DNA from: Xanthobacteraceae bacterium | GTDB taxonomy: Bacteria > Pseudomonadota > Alphaproteobacteria > Rhizobiales > Xanthobacteraceae | NCBI GenBank assembly: GCA_030043175.1 | Contig: JASHYD010000525.1 | Location: 1 to 13,864 of the forward strand | Length of the DNA: 13,864 bases | Direction: 5' to 3' | Shown: positions 6,416 through 13,645 of the stretch, piece after piece | Position numbering within the stretch: the stretch's first letter is position 1 | Layout: each line of letters opens with the position of its first letter | The notes under the pieces: model-generated | The model's database searches: none | What the model saw: the letters and a program-made list of their open reading frames with translations, nothing else | What the model was told of the DNA's origin: nothing | Translations under genes and position numbers: made by a program

Positions 6416-7756
6416 CTACGCTTGGCCCCCTCCCCGCTCCCGCCTGAGCTTCGCCCAATGCTCCAGCCGCTTCCTGATCTCGCGCTCGAAGCCGCGTTCG
6501 GGCGGGTCGTAGAAGCGCTGGCGGCCGAGCGACTCGGGGAAATAGTCCTGACCGGAAAAAGCGTCCGCTGCGTCATGGTCGTATTGGTAGCCGCGGCCGT
6601 AGCCTTGGCCTTTCATTAGCCTCGTCGGAGCGTTGAGGATGTGTTTGGGCGGCGGCAGCGATCCCGCCTCCTTGGCGGTCCGCATCGCCGCTCCGAAAGC
6701 CGTGTAGGCAGCATTCGATTTCGGCGCAGTCGCGACGTAGATAACGGCCTGCGCAATCGCAAGCTCGCCTTCCGGGCTGCCGAGGAAATCATAGGCGTCC
6801 TTGGCGGCGTTGGCGACGACGAGCGCCTGCGGATCGGCAAGCCCGATGTCCTCGACAGCCATCCGCACCACGCGGCGCGCAAGATATAGCGGGCTCTCGC
6901 CGGCGTCGAGCATGCGGCAGAGGTAGTAGAGGGCGGCATCCGGATCTGAGCCGCGCACCGATTTGTGCATCGCAGAGATGAGGTTGTAGTGCCCATCCTG
7001 GGACTTGTCGTAGATCGGTGCGCGGCGCTGCAGGATGTCCTGGAGCTTGCCAGCATCGAAGATTTCACCGCGGCGCGCCGCGCGCCACGCCTCTTCGGCG
7101 AGCGTAAGGGCCGCGCGCCCATCACCATCCGCCATGCCATTGAGCAAGGCGCGCGCCTTCGCATCGAGCGGCAACGCCCGGCCTTCAATCGCCTCGGCGC
7201 GCGCGAACAGCTTTTCGATCGCCTCCGGATCGAGCGGCCGAAACACCAGCACGCGGGCGCGCGACAGCAATGCAGCATTGAGTTCGAAGGAGGGGTTTTC
7301 GGTGGTTGCCCCGACGAGCACCACGGTGCCGTCCTCCATCACCGGCAGAAACGAATCCTGCTGGGCCCGGTTGAAGCGATGCACCTCGTCGACGAACAAA
7401 AGCGTCCCCAGCCCGGTTTCGCGCCGCGAGCGCGCCGCGTCGAACACCTTCTTGAGGTCGGCGACGCCAGAGAACACCGCGGAAATCTGCTCGAAATGCA
7501 GCGCAGTCGCGTCTGCGAGAAGCCGCGCCACCGTGGTCTTGCCGGTGCCGGGCGGCCCCCACAACACCAGCGATCCCAGGGTGCGGGTCGCAAGCATGCG
7601 GGTGAGCACGCCATCCGCACCGATGAGATGATCCTGGCCCACCACTTCGGAAAGCTTTTGCGGCCGCAGCTTGTCGGCGAGGGGCCGCGGTGCATCGCGA
7701 CTAAGTCCGGCGGCTGCGAACAGCCCTCCCCCGTCGTGCGGGCGGGGCGCCTTCAT
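6416..7756 (-). CDS. rarA: Replication-associated recombination protein A (AAA+ ATPase RarA/MgsA)
   Basis: A 446-residue AAA+ ATPase of the RarA/MgsA/WRNIP1 family, which acts at stalled replication forks. Visible features: PLADKLRPQKLSEVVGQDHL (about 25-44), Walker A GPPGTGKT (67-74), Walker B LLFVDEVH (119-126), sensor 1 VLVGATTENPSFELN (about 147-161) and an arginine-finger region SRARV (165-169). The C-terminal tetramerisation region ends with the typical RQRFYDPPERGFEREIRKRL. Length equals the family norm (E. coli 447). The ATG at 7756 is fixed by its ATGA overlap with the stop of the upstream protease gene; a longer open frame to 7810 would overlap that gene and is rejected. The overlap implies co-transcription with the HtrA protease from a shared promoter upstream of 9135. 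Confidence 0.96.
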   Translation of the reverse strand: MKAPRPHDGGGLFAAAGLSRDAPRPLADKLRPQKLSEVVGQDHLIGADGVLTRMLATRTLGSLVLWGPPGTGKTTVARLLADATALHFEQISAVFSGVADLKKVFDAARSRRETGLGTLLFVDEVHRFNRAQQDSFLPVMEDGTVVLVGATTENPSFELNAALLSRARVLVFRPLDPEAIEKLFARAEAIEGRALPLDAKARALLNGMADGDGRAALTLAEEAWRAARRGEIFDAGKLQDILQRRAPIYDKSQDGHYNLISAMHKSVRGSDPDAALYYLCRMLDAGESPLYLARRVVRMAVEDIGLADPQALVVANAAKDAYDFLGSPEGELAIAQAVIYVATAPKSNAAYTAFGAAMRTAKEAGSLPPPKHILNAPTRLMKGQGYGRGYQYDHDAADAFSGQDYFPESLGRQRFYDPPERGFEREIRKRLEHWAKLRRERGGGQA

Positions 7757-9135
7757 CCGCTGAAAACGGCGGAAATCTGCTGTCCGCCGCGTTGGATTGT
7801 GAGCCGCCACAACCGGCTCGGCTGGCTCAGGGCACGCACCAAGTCCTGCGTGCTCTCGATTTTGGCGTTGTTGAGGCTCAGCACGATGTCGCCTTTCTGA
7901 AGACCGAAGCTCTGCGCCGTCGACCCGTTTTCGACATCGGTCACAACCACGCCTTTTGCGTCGAGGTCGATCCGCAATTGGTCGGCAAGCGCCGGCGACA
8001 GGTTGGCGACCTTGGCGCCGAGCAGCGGCGAGCGCGCCTTGATGAGGGTTTCCTCGCGCTCGATATCCGGCGCTGATTCGAGCGCCACCGCCAGCCTCAC
8101 CTCCCGCCCGCTGCGCAGGACACCGATCTGGGCGACCCCGCCTAACGGCTTGGTGGCAAGCCGATAGTCGAAGGCATTAACGTCGTCGATATCCTGACCG
8201 TCCACCGACACAACAACATCGCCGCTACGCATTCCGGCGCGACCAGCCGGGCTTCGGGCCGCGACGCTCGACACCAGTGCGCCGACCGGACGTCTGAGGT
8301 TGAGGCTTTCCGCGATCTCCGCCGTGACCGCTTGCAGCTTGGCGCCAAGCCACGGCCGCCGCACGACGGCACTGCCGCCCTGGGCGGAAGCGATCACGCC
8401 GCGCACCATGTTGACCGGGATCGCAAAGCCAATCCCCTGCGAGCCGCCGGAGCGGGAGAAAATCGCCGTATTGATACCGAGCAGACGGCCGCTGAGATCG
8501 ACCAGCGCGCCGCCGGAATTGCCTGGATTGATGGCAGCGTCGGTCTGGATAAAAAACTGGTAATCGGTGATGCCGACCTGGGTCCGCGCCACCGCGGACA
8601 CGATGCCGTGGGTCACGGTCTGGCCGACGCCAAACGGATTGCCAAGCGCCAGCACCAGGTCGCCGACCTGCAGAGCATCTGAGTCGCCGAGTTCGATCGC
8701 GGCGAAACGTTCGCGAGCGTCCTTGAGCCGCAACACCGCAAGATCGGCATGTTGATCCTTAAGCACGATGTCGGCCTCGAATTCGCGCTTGTCGGCGAGC
8801 GAAACCCTGACCTGGTCGGCGTTTTCGATCACGTGGAAGTTGGTCACCACGAGGCCGGCCGGATCGACAATCACGCCCGAACCGAGCGAGCGCTGGACCT
8901 GCTCGCGCGGACTGCTGCCGAAGAAGCGCCGAAAGATCGGATCGTCGAACATCGGGAAGCGATTCTCGATCACCCGCGCGGCATAGACATTCACCACCGC
9001 CGGCGCCACCCGCTTCACCACCGGCGCGAATGAAAGCTTGATCTCCGCGGCGGAGGACGGCACGCGCACGTCCTCGCCCATCGCCGGCGCCCAGGCGAAA
9101 ATGACCAAAAGGCTTGCAACCAGGCGGGAAATCAT
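7753..9135 (-). CDS. HtrA/Deg-family periplasmic serine protease (Do-like, two PDZ)
   Basis: A 460-residue envelope quality-control protease, exported by a signal peptide (MISRLVASLLVIFAWAPAMG). It has the loop-LA-like segment PMFDDPIFRRFFG (61-73), short as in DegQ rather than long as in DegP. The catalytic triad is His101 (TNFHVIENA), Asp131 (DQHADLAVLRL) and Ser207 (NPGNSGGAL). Two PDZ domains follow: about 262-350 (RSPAGRAGMRSGDVVVSVDG) and about 370-455 (GLQKGDIVLSLNN). Length matches DegQ (about 455), but sequence alone does not separate DegQ from DegP. The ATG has GGAG 8 nt upstream. It is the first gene of a unit with rarA, divergent from the secreted-protein pair at 9451. A sigma-70-like promoter candidate lies about 60-90 nt upstream. 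Confidence 0.95.
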   Translation of the reverse strand: MISRLVASLLVIFAWAPAMGEDVRVPSSAAEIKLSFAPVVKRVAPAVVNVYAARVIENRFPMFDDPIFRRFFGSSPREQVQRSLGSGVIVDPAGLVVTNFHVIENADQVRVSLADKREFEADIVLKDQHADLAVLRLKDARERFAAIELGDSDALQVGDLVLALGNPFGVGQTVTHGIVSAVARTQVGITDYQFFIQTDAAINPGNSGGALVDLSGRLLGINTAIFSRSGGSQGIGFAIPVNMVRGVIASAQGGSAVVRRPWLGAKLQAVTAEIAESLNLRRPVGALVSSVAARSPAGRAGMRSGDVVVSVDGQDIDDVNAFDYRLATKPLGGVAQIGVLRSGREVRLAVALESAPDIEREETLIKARSPLLGAKVANLSPALADQLRIDLDAKGVVVTDVENGSTAQSFGLQKGDIVLSLNNAKIESTQDLVRALSQPSRLWRLTIQRGGQQISAVFSG

Positions 9136-9194
9136 AAAGGCAGCTCCGGGTCCATAGCGGTCGAATCGGCGGCACTAGCGCGCGGCGCCAAATC

Positions 9195-9223
9195 TATATA
9201 GAGCGCAGGATAGCGGACTTGAA
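9195..9223 (-). promoter_or_regulatory. Candidate sigma-70-type promoter for the HtrA protease-rarA unit
   Basis: On the minus strand TTCAAG (plus 9218-9223) and TATATA (plus 9195-9200) are 17 nt apart. The -10 is a good match to TATAAT; the -35 is partial. Transcription would start near 9188, about 50 nt before the protease ATG. It does not fit the alphaproteobacterial RpoH heat-shock pattern (CTTGAA in the -35) in this orientation. Confidence 0.35.
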
Positions 9224-9398
9224 GTGTGGCGGCAGTCGGGCAAGCGGCCGCCCCATATCCAGGCACCAGGAAATGCAGCGGCCACCCGATGCACCCGCGC
9301 CGGCGCGAAGGCGCGCCCAACGCCGTTTGCTTGCCCGAACTTCCGACCCCAACCCCCTTTCGGCCCGCGGAAAAAGCCGCTATGTTGCGCTCAACAGT

Positions 9399-9412
9399 GA
9401 TGCGAACGCATC
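9399..9412. repeat. 14-base palindrome upstream of the secreted-protein locus
   Basis: GATGCG-AA-CGCATC, a perfect 6-bp inverted repeat around two A bases, ending 38 nt before the ATG at 9451. The size and position suit an operator for a dimeric repressor or activator, but the arms are short and could be chance. Confidence 0.3.
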
Positions 9413-9450
9413 CCAATAAGTGCACGTCAGGTTGGAAAGGGCGCCCTCAG

Positions 9451-9939
9451 ATGAAAAGCATTTCAGTCTCCGTCATCGCATTGGCCGTCGCGACGCTCGG
9501 TTTCGCTTCGGGAGCGCAGGCTCAGCAAGCGAAAAAGCTGTTCTTCGAGGGCGATATCGTGCGCCATGCGTTGCCCAACCAGGCCGGACCATTCTGCGTG
9601 CTGGTCAATCAGTTCAAGGCCGGCGAGGCGGTGGCGTTCCGTATCCGCGTACTTCAGCCGAATGGCGAGGTGGCCGACGACAAGGTGCTCAAGAGCGTGG
9701 TGGTGGAGCTCGGTAACGGCCAGAGGCTGCCGGCCGGCTTCAAATCGCATGGCAATCCGCCGACCGATTATTTCTGGTCGCTGTTCTGGAGCATCCCGAA
9801 GGACCACCCAACCGGCACAGTCGGCTACAAGGTGATTGCCACCATGAATGACGGCTCGACGGTGGAATGGAAGCCGTTCAATCGCCCGACCACCGAATTG
9901 ATGGTGGTGGCCGGCGAACCGGAAATGAAGAAAAACTAA
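9451..9939 (+). CDS. Exported protein of unknown function, first gene of the secreted pair
   Basis: A 162-residue protein with a signal peptide (MKSISVSVIALAVATLGFAS, cleavage predicted after AQA, residue 24). I do not recognise a family. The mature 138 residues have alternating hydrophobic strands suggesting a single beta-sandwich: AVAFRIRVLQPNGEVADDKV, then VVVELGNGQRLPAGF. A conspicuous aromatic run DYFWSLFWSIP (about 110-120) is followed by HPTGTVGYKVIATMNDGSTV. There is one Cys in the mature part (GPFCVLV). No transmembrane segment, lipobox or catalytic motif is visible. The start is set by the signal peptide and a GGAAAGG ribosome-binding site 10 nt upstream. The gap to the next gene is 16 nt on the same strand, so the two form an operon and their products may act together in the periplasm or outside the cell; that is inference. 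Confidence 0.85.
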   Translation: MKSISVSVIALAVATLGFASGAQAQQAKKLFFEGDIVRHALPNQAGPFCVLVNQFKAGEAVAFRIRVLQPNGEVADDKVLKSVVVELGNGQRLPAGFKSHGNPPTDYFWSLFWSIPKDHPTGTVGYKVIATMNDGSTVEWKPFNRPTTELMVVAGEPEMKKN

Positions 9940-9955
9940 CGCTCTGAGGTGCCCC

Positions 9956-11452
9956 ATGCATTGTGGCGACGGCCGGCTGGCCGGGCGGTTGTGCGCGCTG
10001 ATGTTGCCTGCTGCGGCGTCATTGGCGCTGATGCTCCAAACGCCGGCGGCCGGGGCCCCCGCCGCAGCCCTTGGCCAGCAAGTCGACGTCGCCGAGCCCT
10101 CGAACGGCTATGTCGGCCGGCTTGATGTGTCTCCGACGCACGCCCCGGCCGGGGCGGCGGTCACGCTTTCGGCCGCGGGCCTGCCGCCAGGCCAGGAGTT
10201 CCAGCTGGTGTGGACCACGGCCACCGGCGTGTGGAAAGTGACCGAGGCCGAGTATCACGGTCGGGAGTTCACGCCGATCGCCTACGAGATCGCCAAAGCC
10301 AGAAGCGATCAAGCGGGGCGCCTCGCGGTGAATTTCATTGCGCCGGACGACTACGGCTTCTTGCACGACATCGTGCTGCAGCAAGGCTCACGCCAGTTTA
10401 CCCATGTGGGCTTCAACCTCGACATGACGGTGGACGTCTCGCCAAAGAGCGGTCCGCCGGGCACGCCGATCAAGCTCGACGTCAAAGGTATCGGCTATCG
10501 CTCGCTCTATAACTCCTGGGACGTGATCTACGACAACAACTTCACCGGCTGGATGTCATCGGTCACCACGCCGGGTACGGCGAGCTTCACCATTCCGGCG
10601 ACCGGCGGGCCGGGCGTCCATATCATTGAAGTGATGCACGGCGAGTTGACGGTTCCCTACCGTAACCCCGAACAGAATCCGGCGCCGGGCCGGCCGCGCT
10701 TTGCGTTCCAGTTCACCGTTACCGACGGCCCGCCGGTGATGCCGGCGCCGCCGGCACAACAGGCGCAGAAGATCGTGCGCGGGCTGCCGCCGCAAGGCGA
10801 GCTTGCGCCAACGCCTCAATTCTCCGGCGTCGGCGAGCCCGTTTTGGTGCGCGGGGAAGGCCTGGAGCCCGGCAAGAGCTACGAGCTTAACTGGTCGCGG
10901 GTGGTCGGCAATCGCATGACCGGCCAGGGCTGGGAGGAAGACTCCAAGGCCATCGCCCAAAGTACGGCGGATAGCGCGGGACGGGCCGAATTCCGTTTTG
11001 CGACGCCGGACGATCTCGGCGGCGCCCACGGTCTATGGATCGACGTTGGGGGCAGGAAAAAGATCGGGTCTTACTGGATCAAGCCGACCGCATTGCCCAT
11101 GGACGTCACCCGCGGACCGGCCGGCACGACCTTCACCATCCATCTCAAAGGCGTCGGCTGGACCGAGACCGCCAACATCTATCACGTGGTCTACGACAAC
11201 AACTATACGGGCTATGTCTGCGCCTTCAACAGCCAAGGCGATGTCGCGATCATCATGCGGGCGACCGGCGCGCCCGGCATGCACTACATCGATCTCTATC
11301 CTGGCATCTACAAAGGCACGGAGACGCGGCCCAACAATTTCCGCATCCCCCAGCTCACCTTCGCGGACGACCATCCGGGCGAGGACCTGCCGGCCTTCCA
11401 CTTCGCTTTCGAAGTGACGCCAGGCAATCAGCGTGCCGAGCTGACGAAGTGA
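9956..11452 (+). CDS. Exported protein with a duplicated ~200-residue unit (YDNNxTG motif), function unknown
   Basis: A 498-residue protein with a signal peptide (RLAGRLCALMLPAAASLALM, cleavage about residue 32-39). The mature part is two copies of one unit. PDDYGFLHDI (130-139) matches PDDLGGAHGL (351-360). GPPGTPIKLDVKGIG (166-180) matches GPAGTTFTIHLKGVG (387-401). YDNNFTG (192-198) matches YDNNYTG (413-419). TGGPGVHIIEV (216-226) matches TGAPGMHYIDL (437-447). All are exactly 221 residues apart. The front of each unit, with GLPPGQEFQLVW (75-86) and GLEPGKSYELNW (302-313), is related at offset 227. Each unit therefore looks like two beta-sandwich (Ig-like) domains, four in all, joined by a Pro/Ala/Gln linker (about 258-280). 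No enzyme motif is recognised; the Asp/Asn-rich motifs could bind metal or sugar. GAGG precedes the ATG. No transmembrane segment after the signal peptide. Confidence 0.88.
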   Translation: MHCGDGRLAGRLCALMLPAAASLALMLQTPAAGAPAAALGQQVDVAEPSNGYVGRLDVSPTHAPAGAAVTLSAAGLPPGQEFQLVWTTATGVWKVTEAEYHGREFTPIAYEIAKARSDQAGRLAVNFIAPDDYGFLHDIVLQQGSRQFTHVGFNLDMTVDVSPKSGPPGTPIKLDVKGIGYRSLYNSWDVIYDNNFTGWMSSVTTPGTASFTIPATGGPGVHIIEVMHGELTVPYRNPEQNPAPGRPRFAFQFTVTDGPPVMPAPPAQQAQKIVRGLPPQGELAPTPQFSGVGEPVLVRGEGLEPGKSYELNWSRVVGNRMTGQGWEEDSKAIAQSTADSAGRAEFRFATPDDLGGAHGLWIDVGGRKKIGSYWIKPTALPMDVTRGPAGTTFTIHLKGVGWTETANIYHVVYDNNYTGYVCAFNSQGDVAIIMRATGAPGMHYIDLYPGIYKGTETRPNNFRIPQLTFADDHPGEDLPAFHFAFEVTPGNQRAELTK

Positions 11453-11455
11453 CGG

Positions 11456-11487
11456 GCGCGCTCCGCTCAAAACAAAGCGGACCGCGC
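11456..11487 (+). terminator. Imperfect hairpin after the duplicated secreted protein gene
   Basis: TCCGCT (11462-11467) pairs with AGCGGA (11476-11481) around an A-rich loop. One C-C mismatch and five further GC pairs (GCGCG/CGCGC) extend the stem to 11456-11487. It starts 4 nt after the stop. No U-run follows, so it is at best a weak or factor-dependent terminator. Confidence 0.3.
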
Positions 11488-11522
11488 ACGCCCGCGCCGA
11501 ACTCACCCCGCGATGAGGATTG

Positions 11523-11561
11523 AAAAAGATTCGTCCCTGGCCTTGCCAGCGGCCAGGGACG
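11523..11561 (-). terminator. Rho-independent terminator of the alpha ribosomal operon
   Basis: A perfect 11-bp stem, CGTCCCTGGCC (11532-11542) and GGCCAGGGACG (11551-11561), with an 8-nt loop. Read on the minus strand it is followed by AATCTTTTTC (five U residues from the A run at 11523-11527). It lies about 42 nt past the rplQ stop and ends the rpsM-rpsK-rpoA-rplQ transcript. Confidence 0.92.
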
Positions 11562-11578
11562 CTCGCATGACCAGACGA

Positions 11579-11608
11579 GGCGGCAGGACTAGGGGCGGCA
11601 GGACTAGG
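11579..11608. repeat. 15-bp exact tandem duplication covering the rplQ stop codon
   Basis: GGCGGCAGGACTAGG occurs twice head to tail (11579-11593 and 11594-11608), followed by a partial third CGGCAG. On the minus strand the unit contains TAG, and since 15 is a multiple of three, a second in-frame TAG follows the true stop after four codons. Confidence 0.85.
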
Positions 11609-12029
11609 CGGCAGCCGGCGCTTGCGCGACCCCCTCTTGAGGCGGGCCTGAATCGAGGCCCTTTGCGGCAGTGTCGCGGTCGACGAATTCAATCACCGCC
11701 ACTGGCGCATTGTCACCGTAACGGAAGCCGGCCTTGACGATGCGCGTGTAGCCGCCATTGCGATCCTTGTAGCGGGGACCCAGTACGTCGAACAGCTTCT
11801 TGACCATGCCGACATCGCGAAGCTCTGCGATCGCCTGACGGCGCGCATGAAGGCCGCCCCGTTTGCCCAAGGTCACGAGCTTTTCCACGACCGGCCGCAG
11901 ATCCTTGGCCTTCGGCAGCGTCGTCACGATCTGCTCATGCTTGATGAGCGCCGCACACATATTGGCGAACATGGCCCGGCGATGCTCGGCGGTGCGATTG
12001 AACTTGCGATAGATCTTACCATGACGCAT
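11604..12029 (-). CDS. rplQ: 50S ribosomal protein L17
   Basis: A 141-residue L17, a large-subunit protein near the peptide exit tunnel. The diagnostic N-terminus [20 protein letters not shown] is intact, with [20 protein letters not shown] (28-47) and the C-terminal core [24 protein letters not shown]. It is longer than E. coli L17 (127), by an Ala/Gln/Pro-rich tail common in alphaproteobacteria. It is the last gene of the alpha operon, 55 nt after rpoA. A GGAG site precedes the ATG by 8 nt and lies in the loop of a possible GTCGTT/AACGAC hairpin (12031-12058). Its stop sits inside a 15-bp tandem repeat. Confidence 0.98.
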   Translation of the reverse strand: MRHGKIYRKFNRTAEHRRAMFANMCAALIKHEQIVTTLPKAKDLRPVVEKLVTLGKRGGLHARRQAIAELRDVGMVKKLFDVLGPRYKDRNGGYTRIVKAGFRYGDNAPVAVIEFVDRDTAAKGLDSGPPQEGVAQAPAAA

Positions 12030-12084
12030 CGTCGTTGCTCCGCCTTTTTCCTAACGACTTGCGCCGTCAGGCCCGCGTGAAATC

Positions 12085-13119
12085 TTAATAATGATCTTCG
12101 AACCGCTTGGCGAGTTCGTCGATATTCTCCGGCGGCCAGCCGGGCACTTCCATGCCGAGATGGAGCCCCATCTGGGCGAGCACTTCCTTGATCTCATTGA
12201 GCGACTTGCGGCCGAAATTCGGGGTTCGAAGCATTTCGCCTTCGGTCTTCTGGACGAGGTCGCCGATGTAGACGATGTTGTCGTTCTTGAGACAGTTGGC
12301 AGAGCGCACCGACAGCTCGAGTTCGTCGACTTTCTTGAGAAAGGCCGGGTTGAAGGCAAGATCGGGGATCGCCTCGGTGATGCCGACCTCCTTGCGGGGC
12401 TCCTCGAAATTGACGAACACGTTGAGCTGGTCCTGGAGAATGCGCGCCGCGTAGGCAAGCGCGTCCTCGGGCGTGACCGCTCCGTTGGTTTCGATCTGCA
12501 GCGTGAGCTTGTCGTAGTCGAGAATCTGTCCCTCACGGGTATTCTCGACCCGGTAGGAGACCTTCTTTACCGGCGAATACAGGCTGTCGACCGGGATCAA
12601 CCCGATCGGCGCATCCTCGGGCCGATTGCGCTCAGACGGCACATAGCCTTTGCCGGTATTGACGGTGAATTCCATCCGGATCTCGGCGCCCTCATCGAGA
12701 TGACACAGCATCAGGTCCGGGTTGAGAATGACGATGTCGCCGACGGTCTGGATGTCGCCTGCGGTCACGAGTGTCGGGCCGGTCTTCTTTACCACCATGC
12801 GCTTTGGACCATCGCCCTGCATCTTGATGGCGATGTCCTTGATGTTAAGGATGATGTCGGTGACGTCCTCGCGCACGCCGGCAATCGATGAAAATTCGTG
12901 GAGGACGCCATCGATGTGCACCGACTGCACGGCCGCGCCCTGCAGAGACGACAGCAGAATACGCCGCAGCGCGTTGCCGAGCGTCAATCCAAAGCCGCGC
13001 TCGAGCGGCTCGGCCACCACCGTGGCCGAAACCTTCGGATCCGGTCCCGGCGTGACATGGAGCTTGTTCGGTCGTATGAGTTCCTGCCAGTTCTTCTGGA
13101 TTGTCACTTCGTCACCCAT
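12085..13119 (-). CDS. rpoA: DNA-directed RNA polymerase subunit alpha
   Basis: A 344-residue alpha subunit, scaffold for RNA polymerase assembly and contact point for activators and UP elements. The N-terminal domain (about 1-235) has [20 protein letters not shown] (42-61) and [20 protein letters not shown] (about 67-86). The C-terminal domain (about 265-330) has [20 protein letters not shown] and [20 protein letters not shown]. The sequence is of Bradyrhizobium type. The ATG at 13119 gives [11 protein letters not shown], as in remembered Bradyrhizobium proteins, but no ribosome-binding site is visible before it. A GTG at codon 5 would give MTIQKNW, as in other families. A 7-bp hairpin (13128-13161) lies 8 nt upstream of the ATG. 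Confidence 0.98.
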   Translation of the reverse strand: MGDEVTIQKNWQELIRPNKLHVTPGPDPKVSATVVAEPLERGFGLTLGNALRRILLSSLQGAAVQSVHIDGVLHEFSSIAGVREDVTDIILNIKDIAIKMQGDGPKRMVVKKTGPTLVTAGDIQTVGDIVILNPDLMLCHLDEGAEIRMEFTVNTGKGYVPSERNRPEDAPIGLIPVDSLYSPVKKVSYRVENTREGQILDYDKLTLQIETNGAVTPEDALAYAARILQDQLNVFVNFEEPRKEVGITEAIPDLAFNPAFLKKVDELELSVRSANCLKNDNIVYIGDLVQKTEGEMLRTPNFGRKSLNEIKEVLAQMGLHLGMEVPGWPPENIDELAKRFEDHY

Positions 13120-13207
13120 CGCGTTGAGCAGCGCGCGCGTGCTTGGCGCAATCAGCGCTGCGTCATGGGAAAATTCGGCGTGGCGCGAAAAGCCTGCCGA
13201 ACCTAAA

Positions 13208-13597
13208 CTACACCCGCCGGCGCTTGCGCGGCCGACAACCGTTATGCGGGATCGGCGTCACGTCGCGGATCGACGTAATGGTAAAGCCAGCCGCCTGCAG
13301 AGCACGTAATGCGGATTCGCGACCCGAGCCTGGGCCGGCGACCTCCACCTCAAGGGTGCGCATGCCATGTTCCTGCGCCTTGCGCGCAACATCCTCGCCA
13401 GCCACCTGAGCAGCGTAAGGCGTCGATTTCCGCGACCCCTTAAAGCCCATCGTTCCGGCAGACGACCAAGCGATCGCATTGCCCTGGGCATCCGTAATGG
13501 TGATCATTGTGTTATTGAACGACGCGTTCACGTGGGCAACGCCAGAGGCAATGTTTTTGCGTTCCCGACGCCGGACGCGGACAGCTTCCTTACCCAT
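13208..13597 (-). CDS. rpsK: 30S ribosomal protein S11
   Basis: A 129-residue S11, a platform protein of the small subunit that contacts 16S rRNA and the mRNA exit region. It is complete, with [20 protein letters not shown] (10-29), the Asn/Thr-rich loop, [13 protein letters not shown] (about 89-101) and the conserved C-terminus [15 protein letters not shown]. Length equals E. coli S11 (129). A GAAAGGG site lies 6 nt before the ATG. It is 48 nt after rpsM and 88 nt before rpoA in the same transcript. Confidence 0.98.
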   Translation of the reverse strand: MGKEAVRVRRRERKNIASGVAHVNASFNNTMITITDAQGNAIAWSSAGTMGFKGSRKSTPYAAQVAGEDVARKAQEHGMRTLEVEVAGPGSGRESALRALQAAGFTITSIRDVTPIPHNGCRPRKRRRV

Positions 13598-13645
13598 TCT
13601 CGACCCTTTCGCGACCCGCAGCTAGCGAGCCTCATATCCTCGCAA

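Larger units (their letters stand above)
9136..9450. other. Divergent intergenic region between the protease and the secreted-protein locus
   Basis: A 315-base stretch without a gene. The left end holds the candidate minus-strand promoter at 9195-9223. The middle (about 9240-9360) is GC-rich with palindromic GCGC runs near 9296-9316 and shows no gene I can support. The right end has a 14-base palindrome at 9399-9412 and the GGAAAGG ribosome-binding site of the gene at 9451. A plus-strand open frame from 9226 joins the 9451 gene, but the signal peptide begins only at 9451. Confidence 0.5.

Noticed and set aside
5575..6576. Minus-strand 333-codon open frame antisense to the ModA-like gene
   Set aside because: Overlaps both the ModA-like gene and the rarA 3' end; Arg/Asp-rich shadow composition without motifs.
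7757..7810. Upstream extension of rarA by 18 codons
   Set aside because: It would overlap the protease gene by 58 nt; the ATG at 7756 with an ATGA overlap and the usual RarA length are preferred.
6965..7900. Plus-strand 311-codon open frame across rarA and the protease 3' end
   Set aside because: Antisense to two well-supported genes and crosses their junction; composition-driven.
12091..12891. Plus-strand 266-codon open frame antisense to rpoA
   Set aside because: RpoA on the other strand is certain.
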